DNA of 64,000 bases, from NCBI RefSeq assembly GCF_016808095.1, contig NC_068978.1, forward strand, positions 20,142,806 through 20,206,805, written 5' to 3'. Shown here piece by piece: positions 11,401 through 26,160 of this stretch (its first letter is position 1; the number at the start of each line of letters is the position of its first letter). The position numbers were made by a program, and so were the translations under genes. Source of the stretch: Vigna angularis. Taxonomy: Eukaryota; Streptophyta; Magnoliopsida; Fabales; Fabaceae. Under the pieces are notes generated by a model. That model had not been told where the DNA came from, did not search any database, and saw only the letters and a program-made list of their open reading frames with translations.

Positions 11401-12031
11401 AGGCTCCGAAACTGCATTTATAAAAAAATAAAAATAATTGTTGGGAGCCAGAATTAATGTGCCCATCACGTCGAACCCCCCAATGAATTCAATGTTTTGT
11501 GGAGTGATCCTTTGACTTCATAAGCATGATAAAACGTCGAAGCTCCTAGTAATTGGATGCTTTATGGGTTTGTTTAAAAGAAAAAATAAAAAAGAATAAT
11601 TGTTGGCAATTAAAACGTCGAACCCCAAAGAGTTCGACATTTTGTGATTGGTTTAAAAGAAAAAAAGAAAAATATAATAAAAAAGGGATTGACCCTTTAG
11701 CTTCTGGTTGGTCGATAAAATGTTGAAGCCCCAAAAGAGTTTGATGTGTAATGGAGTGACCCTTGGCTTCATGCACATAATAAAACGTCGAAGCCCCTAG
11801 TAATTGGACGTTTTATTGGTTAGTTTAAAAGAAAAAATAAAAAGAATAACTATTGTAAAATAAAACGTCAAAGCTTCCATAAAAGAAAAAAGAAAAATAT
11901 AATAAAAAGGGATTGAATTTACGTCGAGCTGGTTATGTGAAGCTATTGAATTTGTTTACAACAATATCACCGGTCATTGTTAACGTTGGTTGTTCTGTTA
12001 TGAGACGTTATACGCGATTTTTGTACTAGTG

Positions 12032-12996
12032 AAACAATTGCAAATTAAAATAAAATCCTCCACATGATAGTTTTTTTTGGTGATTGTGGGTAACATGATA
12101 TCGAAAAATTAACATGAAATTGCCAGATTTCATTGTTATATGCATCCCTCCCCCGAAACAAAAAAAAACTTTGCTTATTTAGTATGTTGTTATACATGAA
12201 TTAAGCAACTACTGCCCATTAAGATCACCAAAGCCAAATAAAACTTGTTAAAAATATAGGAAAATCACAAACAAAATATAAAAGAAAAAAATTACTAATA
12301 TTTCTTCGTCCTCGTAATTGACACTAGGGTTTTACTTCTTTAATAACGTTTTACAAGGCAATGTAAAGCTTTAAAACAACTCACACAATAGTAAAAGTGT
12401 AAAGTAATACATAGAGACGAACTAAGCACACATTGAATGGTTAAAACTTATATAACTAGTTATAGATTTGTCTTTTCCAAAGAGAACCCATCATGAATAT
12501 AAGTTAAAAAGGTCGTTAGGGAAAATTGTGTTTACAAGTGGAAAATGTTACACCACAATGCTGAGCCGACATTTGCTTAGGAACAAATGTAACGGTGAGT
12601 ATCTAACTGTTGGACTTACAGAACACATTGGTTTTCATGTACATGTTCTGTCTAATAACTGATCACCAGTTCTCTGGTGTAGCATACTAGAACCACAGTT
12701 GTATGTACTATTTGACCATACTCTTGAAAAATCATAGGCCATCATTACATATATTTACAAGTAAAATCTTGCTTCTCTACTTCCTCTTTTCTCTTGTAAT
12801 CCAAATGACCTTTGCAATTTTTTCCCTTCTGTGTTCCACTCTTTTGAAGGTCAGCTGAAAGATATACATATCGTGCCATTTTTGGAGAAAATTCTAACAG
12901 ATAAATGACAATGATGATAGGTTGGGAAGAATAGGGTTTTCCCTATAAGGAACACTACTCTAGAAAGCATGTTTGTTTTTGAAACATCTGATTCTA
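12032..12996. other. Intergenic DNA and 3' flank of the ETO1-like gene
   Basis: No coding signal is supported here. The part nearest 12996 (about 12700-12996) is expected to hold the 3' untranslated region of the minus-strand ETO1-like gene. The rest is AT-rich. Confidence 0.6.
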
Positions 12997-15900
12997 CTAC
13001 TTTGGTTGTTCTCTAAGATGCTCTCGTGCTTTGTTACAAAGATCAAGAATTTCATTATTATTAGGATCAAGACAGAGGCCTGCTTCACAGTCCCGCACAG
13101 CTGAAGCATAATCACCCATTGATTCATAAAATGCCGCTCGAAGATGTAACAATTGTAGATCTGGCTTAAAATCAATGGCTCTTGAAAGCTCTGCTATTGC
13201 CTCAGCTTCCTTGTGATCATCCATCAAAACTGGCAGACAAAGTTTTAGTCAGAAGTTGATATGCTTCGTGCATGCAATAACATTGCACTAATTTGTTTCA
13301 AAGGTTTAACTATATTGTGCTCATATTGCTTTATCATGATGCTTGTTGAAAGCACACAATGTTATCTCAACATGAACCAAGACCATAAATCAGAAGAAAA
13401 GAGTAGAAAACTACAAGGACAAGCACAAACTCAAAAGATCCCACACTTCATTATTGATCAAGAGGAAACAAAGGATAATAGAATCACTTGTATGAGACTC
13501 ACCAGCTGCTCTATATCTGTAAGGATAAGTCCTGAGAGGGTCCAATTCTGATGCCATACTAAGATCACTCTTTGCCATGTCACGATCACAATATTCTGAA
13601 CGTTTCTCATATGCTGATGCATTGCTTCGAGCCTTTTCTATTAGCTTTGTCATCTCGTCATATGCTGCTTTGCGGTGGTTTTTAAGATGATATACTCGTG
13701 CCAACCCTTGATGTGCTCGTGTATGCTTGATGTTGAGTGCATTCAAGTAGCAGTCAGCAGCAAGGTCTAGTTTATCACAGTCTACAAAGACACTCCCTAG
13801 ATTATTCAGTGCCTACATATTCATAAGAACGAAAATATAATAAATACATTATTATATACTTCAACAGTGATATCAATCAACATAACATGTTTAATCCAAA
13901 AGCTTGACACCCACTTGCCCTTTCCGAAGACCATCTGAAGGGCACCTTAGAGCTTCCTCCAAGAGATGGATCACATACTTAGAAGACTCTGAGTCAAGAT
14001 TTGAGTCAGCTAATGCATATGCTTTGAGAAAGTAAGCTTCAAATGATCTTTGAATTGAAATAGATTCCTCAGCCTTTGCTAATGCTTCTTCACGATGACC
14101 AGTGTCATACAATATCCAACCTTCATACACAAGTCTTTCATGGTCAGAATTAGAATGGTTTCTAGCCATCCGCAAACTACGCATGGCAGCCTTTGGACAA
14201 TTTAACCTGCAAGATTGATGAACCATGTATAAAAGACAAATTAGCCATCTTAACTTGATAAAAATCAAGTATCGACACTACCTACTAAATAGTAAAACAA
14301 ACCAATTATGACAACTCATTCACATAGAATTCTTGTACATAGAAAAATATGAAGAGAAACTGGAATTTATGTCAGAAACGGCTAGTGCTAGAATAAGTTG
14401 AATCAGTTTAGGGATTTCACTCACCGTAGCAGAAGGAGAGATTGTCGAAAACGTAAAAGACTTTTCCCCGGATCATTTGCTAACATTTGGTGTACAACAG
14501 CCAATGAACCAATATCATCAACAGAGGACCACCGATCATACAACTGCATCCAACAATCAGCTTGGCACCACTGTTGAACAACAGGACTGAGAAGTTCTAT
14601 CAAGTGCTCACCATGCATATGGCCATAAAACATCATATAATTTGGATCCAACGTCAAAATTGCCCGAACATCTCTAAGGGCTCCTTCATAATCCTCCATG
14701 GCAATCAAGAACCAAGCTCTCAGTTCAAGGCAATCTGCAGAAACCTTGAAACCGATTACTTTATTGATTTCTGCAATGGCAGATTCAATCCTGTTCTCTT
14801 CCAAGAAAGAAACAGCTCGAAATTTATAAGGAAATGAAAGAGTTGGATCTAACTCAGTTGCTGATAGCAAGTCCATTTGTTTCTCCTTCCCCATACAATA
14901 CAAAGACCTTTCTTGATACATCCACCCAACTGGTTTATGTTCAGAAACAAGTGAGTTCATCAACTTATATGCTGAATACGTGTGGCCACGCTTGTATTTG
15001 GCCCTTGCAACTCCCACCGTAGAATAAACATGCCCTGCCTCCACTGCTGACTGAAACCAATGCTGTGCATCTTTGTATTCTTTTCTCTCAAGCATAACAA
15101 CGCCCATTTGGTGAAACGCAAGTTGCTTCTCCCAACCATCTTTTGCACACTCCACTAACCTCTCCAACAACATCACAGTTGTGTTAGATCTCATCTCTTC
15201 CTCCATCGCAACCTGACTCAAAAAGTAATACAACATAAATGACGCATGTCCCGCCATGGCTAGCCTATCCCTACCCTCTGGACTAGAAAGCATCCTCACA
15301 AAACTCGAACACTGCATGGAACATGGGAGCTCTCGGAGAAACACCTGCAAGCAAGCTGCAACAAGAAGGTATGCAGTTTCCTCCAATCCATACTCTATAA
15401 GCAACAACGCATCCTCCAGGTCACAAACTAGCAAAGCCAAATGTACGTCACATGCATGCTTCATCTCTTCACAACAAAAACGATTCGCAAAAGACAACAA
15501 CTCCAACACAGCCATAGGCTCCAAATGGGTCAACCTCTTACTTCTACTGAACTCCTTAGCAGCTTTCAGTGCCTCAACAGAAAAACCATTCTGTGAAAAA
15601 TTAATGTGCTCCCTTTTTGACTCTACGAATTCACCACACAACATTGTATTAAAGGGCCTTGAAAGTGAGGCTATGTTGAACCTATTGCACCTAACTTCAT
15701 CTTCACCGACAATGAACGACATGTCACCATCCTCTTCCTCGGACGTGGGGCGTTGCTCATCGTCGTCATCATCCTCTGCCACCATTGCACTATAACCAAC
15801 ATCACTATCAGCATCAGAATTCACTGCACGTGCACGCGTGCATGGGCAAGGATCAAACACAGACTCCGGGTCATAGCCTGGCTCCAAGGTTGCCCGGGGA

Positions 15901-16478
15901 CACTCAAGGTTCCTCCCTCTGCAGTCCATGGAAGACGACCCGATGAGCTCGTCCTCACGGCGCTCGTGGCGCAGCCAAGCGGCGAGCACGACCTTAGCAT
16001 GCACGCTAGTGGCGTGCTGCCGAGCGGCGCGAAGGCTGCGACGGAAGAGCTTGGGGTCTGCTAAGCTTCGAAAGATGGTGCATTGCTGGAGGAAGACCTC
16101 GGTGCGCTCGAACTGGGGGCAGTCCTCGGCACGACGATAAGCACCGGCGAGGGTTTCCACTAAATCGGGAGAGACGAGGGACGGTTCAATTTTGGGTTCA
16201 AGAAGTTCTGTCATGGGGAGGCCATAGGGGAGGAGGGTGCCCTCACAGAAAACAACCTCGGAAGGTGGGGTGGTGTTCGGAGAAATGAAGTTCCGATTGG
16301 ATTTGGTTCTAAGGGTTTGGGTCTTAATGTGATCGTGAAGTTGTTGGAGAAGCTTATCGCCAATACCACTGCAGGTGGCGGTGCCGGTGCCGGAGGGGTT
16401 GATAGTATACAATTGAGTTCCCTTGCAACCGTCAATGATGTTGAAGCTACGCATTATTGGGAAGATGTTGTATTGCAT
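12997..16478 (-). CDS. ETO1: ETO1-like BTB/TPR protein, four exons, 962 aa
   Basis: Minus-strand exons 14425-16478, 13915-14206, 13503-13812 and 12997-13229 join with GT-AG borders into 963 codons including the stop, close to the length of Arabidopsis ETO1. The start MQYNIFPIMRS resembles the known ETO1 start. A BTB domain lies at about residues 262-350, after a highly acidic stretch, and TPR units fill the C-terminal half (for example RAHQGLARVYHLKNHRKAA). ETO1/EOL proteins link CUL3 ubiquitin ligase to type-2 ACC synthases and so restrain ethylene production in the cytosol. All exons are open, so the gene looks functional. Whether it is the ETO1 or an EOL paralogue needs a tree; the N-terminus favours ETO1. 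Confidence 0.95.
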
Positions 16479-17821
16479 TGTTTTCCAGAGTTCAACAAAT
16501 TGTGAAACAACGAATCAACGAATGAATAATCTCTAAGGTGGTGACATTGGACATATGACACTGAAAGCACCGTTTGTTTGAGGGAAAGAGCAACGTTGGT
16601 AGAATTTTTGAGGATATTGTTTGTTCTTTTGTATGGTTTGAGCTGAATTTTCTTTTTCTTTTCCCCTTCCCTGATGTTTTGTTTGGGTTTCTTATTTTTT
16701 TATTTTGCTTTTGGGTTTCCAAGAAAATGGAGGAAAAGGAAGAAGCAGAAAATAGGAAAGGTATAGGGAGAATAGGAGCGATGGAGGAATGGCCAAGTAG
16801 GTGTGATGAGGTAGGGATAGAGGTGGCCGTTAAAGCAGTTATGTTTTTCCTCTCTCTCTTAGGGTTTTTTTCTCTTCCTCTCCCTTTTCTATGTGCTTTT
16901 GCTCATATTCTTTTTTTTCATTCTAAATATATGGATTGGCCCACTTTTTTCTCATTAGGGTTTACTATTTCTACTTCGCTTTGGATTTGCCTCTAATTTT
17001 ATTTTGTTCAAAATAGACAACATGAGAATGACAGAGAGAATAGGTACAAATATGTTAAGAATGAAATAAAATTTTGGACAATATCTCATGTCAACTATGT
17101 TTTCTTTAGGTCTTGTGACTGAGTGCCAACTTTTCATTTCACATTTGACTAAAAAAATTGAAGATGGAAAACGCCAACCATGTCACCACCACTGGCCACA
17201 TGCATAGCATATTGGTTTTTTAGTTTGAAATGGAGGGATTTCTTGTTGCATTCCCATAATTTTTCTTCTACATCTTATAAATATGATCATGTTTACTTTG
17301 CCTTTAACTTTTTTTCATTATATTGTATTACCTGAGTTATGTTTCCATTTTTAAATTATACTTTTGTTAAGAAAAGCTTCCAAATTATATGGATAAAAAG
17401 TTAATATAACCGTAAAATTCAGAAACTTTTTTATTTTTAGATTGTGTAATTTAAAAGTACCTTTTTACATGAAAAAAAAATTAAAATTGTATAATTCAAA
17501 ATTTATATTTTGATTAAAAGAATCTAAATTAAACAATTCACAAATTATATTTTTACTTCTAAATTGTATACTTTAGAAACACCTTTTAAATAACACAATT
17601 ATACAGTTTTTTTTCAAAAAGAATTATTTTTAAATTGCATAATCCAAAATACCTTTTTCTTACATCCATTCATGATACAACCCGTGGCAGCAAGAAGGCG
17701 GCAAGGCAGGAGGGGAGGGTCGTGGGGTCAAAATGGAGTAATTAATTTGTTCTTCTAATCATTCTGGGTTCAAATGGAAACTGTGGGGTGCAAAGAGAAA
17801 TATGCTATTGTATAACTATAA
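16479..17821. other. Upstream region of the ETO1-like gene, no gene seen
   Basis: The short open frames here lack family signals. The part just above 16478 must hold the leader and promoter of the ETO1-like gene. The remainder is AT-rich with TTTTTAAATTGTATAAT-like words repeated in both orientations. Confidence 0.5.
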
Positions 17822-17830
17822 TTTATAATT

Positions 17831-19242
17831 GAGTGTTTCATCCAACACATCCAAAGCCCCTTTCATCCTGCACCTCCAAACTTTGCTAAAATATCTATTT
17901 AGCCCCTAATTAAAATGTTTTAGGATGCCCTTAATTAAAATATGTTTTAGAATTTGTGTGTCGGATGTCATTTGCTGACTCTCTCTCAACCCCTCACGTA
18001 TGCTTTCCTTTCTCACGCACAGTACCACCATTTGCCCTCCTTTCTCTCGCACAGCACGATGGAAGTAAATAAGCCTGTGATTTAACTTTAGTCATAATGA
18101 AGATTGAAGTTCCTTTTTTTTATCTATACAAATTGAATATAAATTAAAGAAAAGTTTCAAACAGTTGGTGTGCGCCTGTAAAGGGTTGGCTTGGTCTTTG
18201 GCTATACAATTCTCTCTTCTCTTTTCTTATCTTTCTCACAAGCTCTGCTCAGCCATGAACCTAAAGTAGACTACCCCTACCCCACCTCCCAAATATGTTA
18301 CATTTTCACAATTTCTTCTCATTATCTTTTCTTCTTCTACCCTTCCAACATAAACAACACCCCCACATTCTTCACTCATATCACTACACTCCATTCCCTC
18401 CATCCATCTCTCACTGTCCCAAATTATCATTGCAACCTCACAACATATGTAATTCTCTATCAACTTTGGACCATTTTTACTAATCATTTCTTTAAAACAC
18501 ACTGCAAAAAAATACACAGAAATTGAAAACCGAAACAATACATAGCACCATCAGATCTGGAGGTGCGAAGTATAAATTTAAAAACATATGCATCGCATTT
18601 CCAAATGCGACAAAAAAAAAATTCCCATCGATTGTCGACAACCGAAAAACAATTTTTTCCCATCGACTGTCGACGTCCGACAAAGACTGCATCGGGTATC
18701 CAGATCCGAATCTCCTCTTTCGGATTTTCATATCCGAGGTATATATCTTCATACCTGTATTGTTTTTTCACCACCTCCAAACGCCAAGCCTGCCTCCCTC
18801 GAAGCACCACCTCCAATTCTCAACAACCTGTTTCTGTTTCTGTCTGTCTGCCCTTTTGTCTCTTCACTCCTTTATGCTCCGGTCCTTCCATCTTATATAA
18901 TCTACCTACTTTTATCTAACCTACTGAAATGCAAAATACACAAGAGAAGAAGATTTGACACCAAAATAGAAAAGTAAAAACGTAAAGACCCTCTCCTCAC
19001 TGTAAATTGGAATACACTTAATGAAAATAAAGGAAATGGAATGGGGTGAAAGGAAATGGGGTGTAGAGAAATGGGGTGCAGGGTGCATTTGCTGACAGGG
19101 GAAATGCGAGTGGAGGGTTTCAATGTTATATAGAATTTGTCAATAAACAAATAATTAATGGATAATTATCTCTTTAATTAGGGGTATTTTAAGAGATTGG
19201 AGGTGCAGGATGAGAATGTTGGAAGTGAAAGATGAAATACTC
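17831..19242. mobile_element. Non-autonomous MULE, 1412 bp
   Basis: The ends read GAGTGTTTCATCC on the left and, inverted, GAGTATTTCATC on the right. Inverted similarity continues inward for about 90 bp (TCATCCTGCACCTCCAA, CCCCTAATTAAA). The flanks are a perfect 9-bp duplication TTTATAATT (17822-17830 and 19243-19251). No transposase is present. The interior has a pyrimidine-rich, G-poor stretch (18190-18480) and a segment with inverted CGGAT/ATCCG words (18600-18740). No captured gene could be named. Confidence 0.8.
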
Positions 19243-19829
19243 TTTATAATTTAGAAGGGGGGCCACCATCGATTTCAAAATTCGAATGCAAATGGGCCCA
19301 AACCATCGTTATTGCCATAATAGAATCAAACATTCTCGGGCATTTCACTCTACACCTTCAAGGGTTTTACCCTACGTCCCAAATTTTCACAAATGCCCTC
19401 CTAATTAATGAGATGGTTGTGCATTAAAATTTTTTGATCGAAATCGTTGAGGAATTCAGTCCATTGATTGAAGCAGCATTGCATTGATTGAAACAGTGTT
19501 GAATATATACTTCAGTCTTCACGAAACTCTGCCTACACCCCCATATCATTTCTTTGTCTTGCTTGGTTCAGTGTGGTCCTTCAGAGTGATTGAGAGAGAT
19601 TTTTGTTGAGGTTGTTCGTGTTCGAGGTAGCTATAGGTGGTGGTTTGAGGGGTGGTGTTGTGTTGGTGGTTGGCATTGGAGCTGCTCACGTCAGAAAAAG
19701 TGCATGGATTTATAATAAAATTCGATTTTCCTTTATTGGATTTCGATATGCGATAGAGGGCACATCAGATGTCAACATTCGAAGAAAAGTAAAACCTTCA
19801 AAAACATGAATCTGATATTGAAATCTGAA

Positions 19830-20235
19830 AATCACAACATCAGATGTCAAAATTCGATAAAAGAATAATTGGATATTGATATTCGATGTTGTGATTTTCG
19901 GAATTCCATATCCGATTCATGTTTTAGAATATTTTTTTTAACCGTTTAATTATATTAGTTTTTTAATTATTATATTAGTTTTTCATTTTTTTAAAAAAAT
20001 TTGTATGAATTTATAAATGTTTAATTAGATATTTATAATGTCAGAATAATTTGCATGAATTTATTAAATTTAATAAAAAAATTAATTTATTTCAAATTGA
20101 TATGACAAATTTATGGAAAATTAAAAACTGATATGAAAACGTATGCATCGGATATGAAAATCCGAAAGGGAGAATTCGGATCTTGAAAATCGATTCTCCC
20201 TTTATCGGATCTCGAAATCCGATTCTATAACATCC
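19830..20235. repeat. AT-rich dispersed repeat with TCGGAT/ATCCGA words, copy 1
   Basis: Similar order and wording occur again at about 53790-54205: an AATCTGAAAATCAC-like start, TATATTAGTTTT, GTATGAATTTATAAATGTTTAATTAGAT, GAATTTATTAAAT, then ATATGAAAA and TTCTCCCTTTATC. No coding region or clear ends were found, so the class is open. Confidence 0.55.
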
Positions 20236-22960
20236 TATTTTCTGTGATATCATGTGTTATTAAAAAAATTGGTAAAATTCAGAATTTATCATAGCGCAAA
20301 AATGTACTTAAAGAAAACCTTATCCAATTACATTATTTCGAGTAATAAAATAATGAAGGAAATACTCCAATTATATTGTCTTAACTTGTAACACAAAATA
20401 GCTTTAAATGAATCTCAAGGTTATCCTCTCTCGAGTCAATCACGCCTCTGGAACATCTATAACATTGTTTGTTCACGTATAACACGTTATACGATCATCG
20501 TCTATAATTTATTCTCAAACACAATCTATGGGGTAAGCTACTAATAACCATAGTGGAAAAACTTTATCTCATTCCTCTACCCTACCTCACAGATTGTAGT
20601 TGTTCCTACAACCCACCTGTAGCCTCCCATATAGGACATTTCTAGCCTCCTTATTGATCATCTCCTTCCAATGCACATAAGGCAAAAGGAAGCACCTATC
20701 CACATATAGAACTAGGAGGTACAACAAGTAGACTTATCTTCCACTCTCATGCTCATCAATCACATACTCAAGTACATCTCAACACTTACTCATGCTCCAC
20801 TATCAACCACAAGTCAAACTGACCCTAAAGATAACCACTAACCTCAATCTCTGATTATCATCATGTTCCATAGCTCCTTAGGCTTGGTTCACGTCCATTC
20901 TTCATCAAATTCGCCATTTTTCACCAAAATGCATTGTGATAATCAATTATCACTTAAGATAATCGATTGTCTCAGTGAAATTTACCCGGAAACATGACGC
21001 GGGAAGGGTTAATCGATTATTATCCCAAATAATCGATTATTCCCGAAACCACACTCAAAATCAATGCATAGATAATCGATTATAACTAATGATAATCAAT
21101 TATTGTCGAATTGAAACACATCTTGGACATGATTCAAGCATTCAAACATACATACATCAACCCTAGATCATGTGGAAACATAGTTGACACATCATACATG
21201 CATTCAAGCATCACATACCCATGTAAACATACTCAAACACGTATAATACATTACTTGAATCATCAAGATCCAATCATTGACATGTTATACCCCCAATAAT
21301 AGGGTGCAAGAGAGTCTCCGATAAAAAACACCAAATAGGGTTTTCAATCAGCCAAACTAACTAAGGATACTGTTTACAGATGAGAACCAAGAAGATGAAA
21401 ATTCTTGAAAACAGAGCTACTGATGCGAGGTTGTTTTCTCCCAAACTAGACATTGGATTGACGATCCGAACGGTCAGAATGAATAACCATACGTCTGAAA
21501 CTCACTATCCAAAACCCAGCTAGATCCAACGGTGCACAACTTCACAACGACGAAAACACCAGTGCATGTTTTATGTTATACAGAGAATGACTCCTTCTCT
21601 TCCTTTCTCTCTCACTTGATTTTTTCCTCTCTTCAAATGACTCTAATGTGTCTTACTAATCTAACCCATCTCCACTAAAACAAATTGAGACATAATGGTC
21701 CACATTATTTGACCTATTCTCCACATAGGAAGGGAGGCCAATAACCCAATACTTACAACATATATTTGTATGGAAACCCTTAAGCATCATAATTTTGTTC
21801 TCCCTTAACATCAAACCCTTTGTTGGGATAACCCAACAAAATATACATAATACATTCATAGAGAAAATTCATCACAGATATTACATAAACCCTACTCACA
21901 TTCATACACAAACTCTTACCCAACAATAACCACAGATAATCATAATCATATACACATGTATCAAAACAAGGATTACCAATCAAGATAATCAACAACACAT
22001 ATAACATACAACCATAAACAAAGAAAGGTAAATTTTCTCATACCTTGACCAATTATAAGGTTTTCTCTATAACCCTAAAACATCATCAATCTTCCTTGAC
22101 ACTAAGAGTTTATCGTCGCTCTATCTCTTCTTCTCCCAAAATGTCAATCTCCTATCTTCCTCTGTTTTCTCTCTTTGATTTAGAGTTTATAGGGTTTCTA
22201 AACAACAAATCACCCCTTAATTAGTTTCTACACCAAGTAAATAAAGGTAAAAGACCCTTTTGTCCCTAGGCAAAAATATAAAAATAAAGAAATAACATAA
22301 AAAATTATGTTCTAACAAAATATACACTCAAGAACGCTAATTTCCGAACAAAAACCCAAAGTCTCAAAACTACTTTATTTTAAAATCATTATTTTCTGGA
22401 TCGCACAAATTCTCCCTTCTCACATTTCCAAATCTGATTTCTCAAAACAACACACAATTTTCTAATCCCTCTCCTTTCTCTCGTCCAAAACAGTTTCTAT
22501 ATACAAATCTTAATACATATCCAACTTATTTCTATATTTAGAATCATGTTCTAATGGAAAAAAAAATTAAACAAGGAAGGATTTACAATGCACCAACCTT
22601 CAAGAGCTTAATGAAGGAAAAAGTTGAACAAATTCACCACCCAATAAGCAGCAGAACGTGATATGTGGATCTTTCTGGAGTAAGATGGAGAGAGCGAAGA
22701 AGAAGGGAGAAAGATGAAGAAAGGCAGAGAGAGCTTCGAAGGTTGAAATCCAACAAACAAAAATGCGAGATATTTTAATGAAGGACGAGAATGTTGGGTC
22801 AAAGAATCTAGTCAAAAGATTCTTCTTGTTTTATTAAAATTAATCACGTTTTAAAGAGGAACATTACGGGTATGTCAGAAAATTTTGGAAGTGCTAAGTG
22901 AAACCCTTTGAGGTATAGGTTGAAATGCCCAACATCCTTTAGGATTCAAGTATAGTGAGA
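20236..22960. other. Gene-poor stretch with repeat debris
   Basis: No supported gene. It contains a cluster of ATAATCGATTAT words (20936-21110), sequence resembling LTR-retrotransposon untranslated regions (about 21290-22310, including TGTTGGGATAACCCAACA at 21821), and short unsupported open frames. No paired LTRs or target duplications could be shown. Confidence 0.5.
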
Positions 22961-22966
22961 CACTAA

Positions 22967-23035
22967 CTACTACTACTAATTATTATTATTACTATTATTA
23001 TTATTATTATTATAATAATAATTATTATTATTATG
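22967..23035. repeat. ATT/TAA trinucleotide microsatellite
   Basis: A run of about 70 bp built of TTA/ATT units, slightly imperfect. Confidence 0.85.
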
Positions 23036-23998
23036 GTGTAGATCACCTTCACAAAAATATTCATTATTGAAATGTTAATATTTATAATTTGCTCATTCAT
23101 ATTATTTAGCTTAAATGATTTTATTTGTTGTTTAATATTGTAGAAAATTTTTAAATGAGTTTGCTTATTTTTATTTGTCTCAGTTTAGTTTTTATTTTGA
23201 AAATTGTAATGTAATTAAATTGTTTTCGTTAGTACTACATAAATAAAAATGTATCGTATGTTAGTTCGTAATTTTTTTATTTTTCTAATAAAAAATATAT
23301 CAATTTGTATGAAAAAATTTGTAAAGATTTATATACAAATTAAATTTTGTTTGAATTTGGAAAGAAACAAAATTGTTTAGTTTTAAAAAAAATTAAAACT
23401 AAATTGAGCCAAATAAAAATACACGATCCAAATTGAGACAAAATAAACAAAATAAAAATATATGATCAAATTGAGGCAAATGTAATAACATATGATATTG
23501 TCAGTGTCATATTATACTACCATTGTCACGTTAATGTCAACTTGATAAGACAATTTTTTTTATTTTTCAAAATAAATATAAAAAAAGTAAAAAATAAAAA
23601 TAATTAAAAAATATTTAAAAAATTCAAAAAGAATCTGATACGTGACATCCTTCAAAAATATTTTATTATAACATTTTTATTATTTGACACATTTTTATTT
23701 TAATATTAATTAAAAAACACGTTAAATAAATTTAATAAGATAAATAAATTTAAGTATAATTAATAAAATAAATTAAAGTTTTGAAAAGAAACTCATTTCA
23801 ATTTTCATATTTTCCAAATCAAATCCCTATTTCACCGAATTGTGGAAAGCTAAACAGACAAAACACGCTTCATTGGAAATTAATAAATTTGTCAAAATAC
23901 ACGCTGGATAGCAAAACAATTACAGTGAAAATAAAATGAGAACAAGTTTAAACCTACATAAAGCAAATTGAAATTAAAGTAATAGTTTTCATAGATTA

Positions 23999-25384
<1,386 letters not shown>

Positions 25385-25684
25385 ATTTTAGAGATTTTGT
25401 TCTAAATGACGTGTCATCCTTACTTAAAAAGGGGGAAATCGTTATATCCATGTGAAAGAATATTAGCTGTAAAGAGTATAGAACACCTTCTCTTAAGCGA
25501 TGAAGCAATAAAAAGAATTATTACATGTTCTTTTCTAATATTCTTCTTCTCTGACATGTTTTCTTTCCAGATTATTACATTCTCTATTTTTGTTTCTTTT
25601 AAATTTGGTGCTCTCGTTGAATGTTACTCCCTCCATCCGTGGCCGACTCACTAAACCCATTCACCTCCATTTTCCAACACCCTC

Positions 25685-26160
25685 ATGCACATTGACAATT
25701 GTACATCCCACCTTGAGAACCAACTCTCACTCACCCTTAAACCTCTTAACACCCCTTACCGACCGATGACATTGGACCTTTCGTCCTTTGATGGAATTGA
25801 TCCCCTTGGCTGGATCTTCAAAGCCAATCAGTTCTTCACCTTCCACCAAACTCCCCTGGGCAACGCATTCAGCTCGCTTCCCTTTCTCTTGAAGGAAAAG
25901 CCCTTGCCTGGTTTCAGTGGATGCACAACAACGGGTTACTTACTTCATGGGACTCTTTCCTCCTAGCGCTCGAGCTCCAATTTGTTCTCTCAAAATTTGA
26001 CGATCCTATCTCAACCCTATGCAAGCTCTCACAAACTCACTCCTTGCAAGACTACCTCTATGAGTTTGAGAAACTCTCTAATAGGATCTCTAGTTACCCC
26101 ACCAATTTTTAGCTGAGCTGTTTTATTTTGGGCCTCAAACCCACCTTCATCGAGATGTCA
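25685..26160 (+). pseudogene. Gypsy gag remnant
   Basis: Frames at 25685 and 25921 together carry a retrotransposon gag pattern: LSSFDGIDPLGWIFKANQFF, then a tryptophan-containing stretch and LYEFEKLSNRI. A frame change near 25920-25960 and a stop at 26110-26112 break it. Confidence 0.8.

Larger units (their letters stand above)
7577..12031 (-). mobile_element. CACTA (En/Spm) element, 4455 bp, decayed
   Basis: The right tip reads TTTTTGTACTAGTG (inverted CACTAGTACAAAAA) and the left tip a degraded CAGTATTACAAAAAC. The flanks are AAA on both sides (7574-7576 and 12032-12034), a 3-bp duplication. Subterminal DNA is packed with CGTCGAA/TTCGACG motifs in both orientations, typical of CACTA transposase-binding regions. 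The left 60 bp match the right end of the small element at 41873-42666. Coding remains are on the minus strand: a transposase-associated domain and a Ulp1-like C-terminus, with the catalytic transposase missing. Confidence 0.9.

Noticed and set aside
15256..16140. Plus-strand frames of 70-179 codons
   Set aside because: Shadows of ETO1-like exon 1, which is well supported on the minus strand.
21821..22317. Segment with TGTTGGG and CTAACA edges considered as an LTR
   Set aside because: The two edges do not share a 5-bp duplication, no primer site or polypurine tract was found, and no second copy is present.
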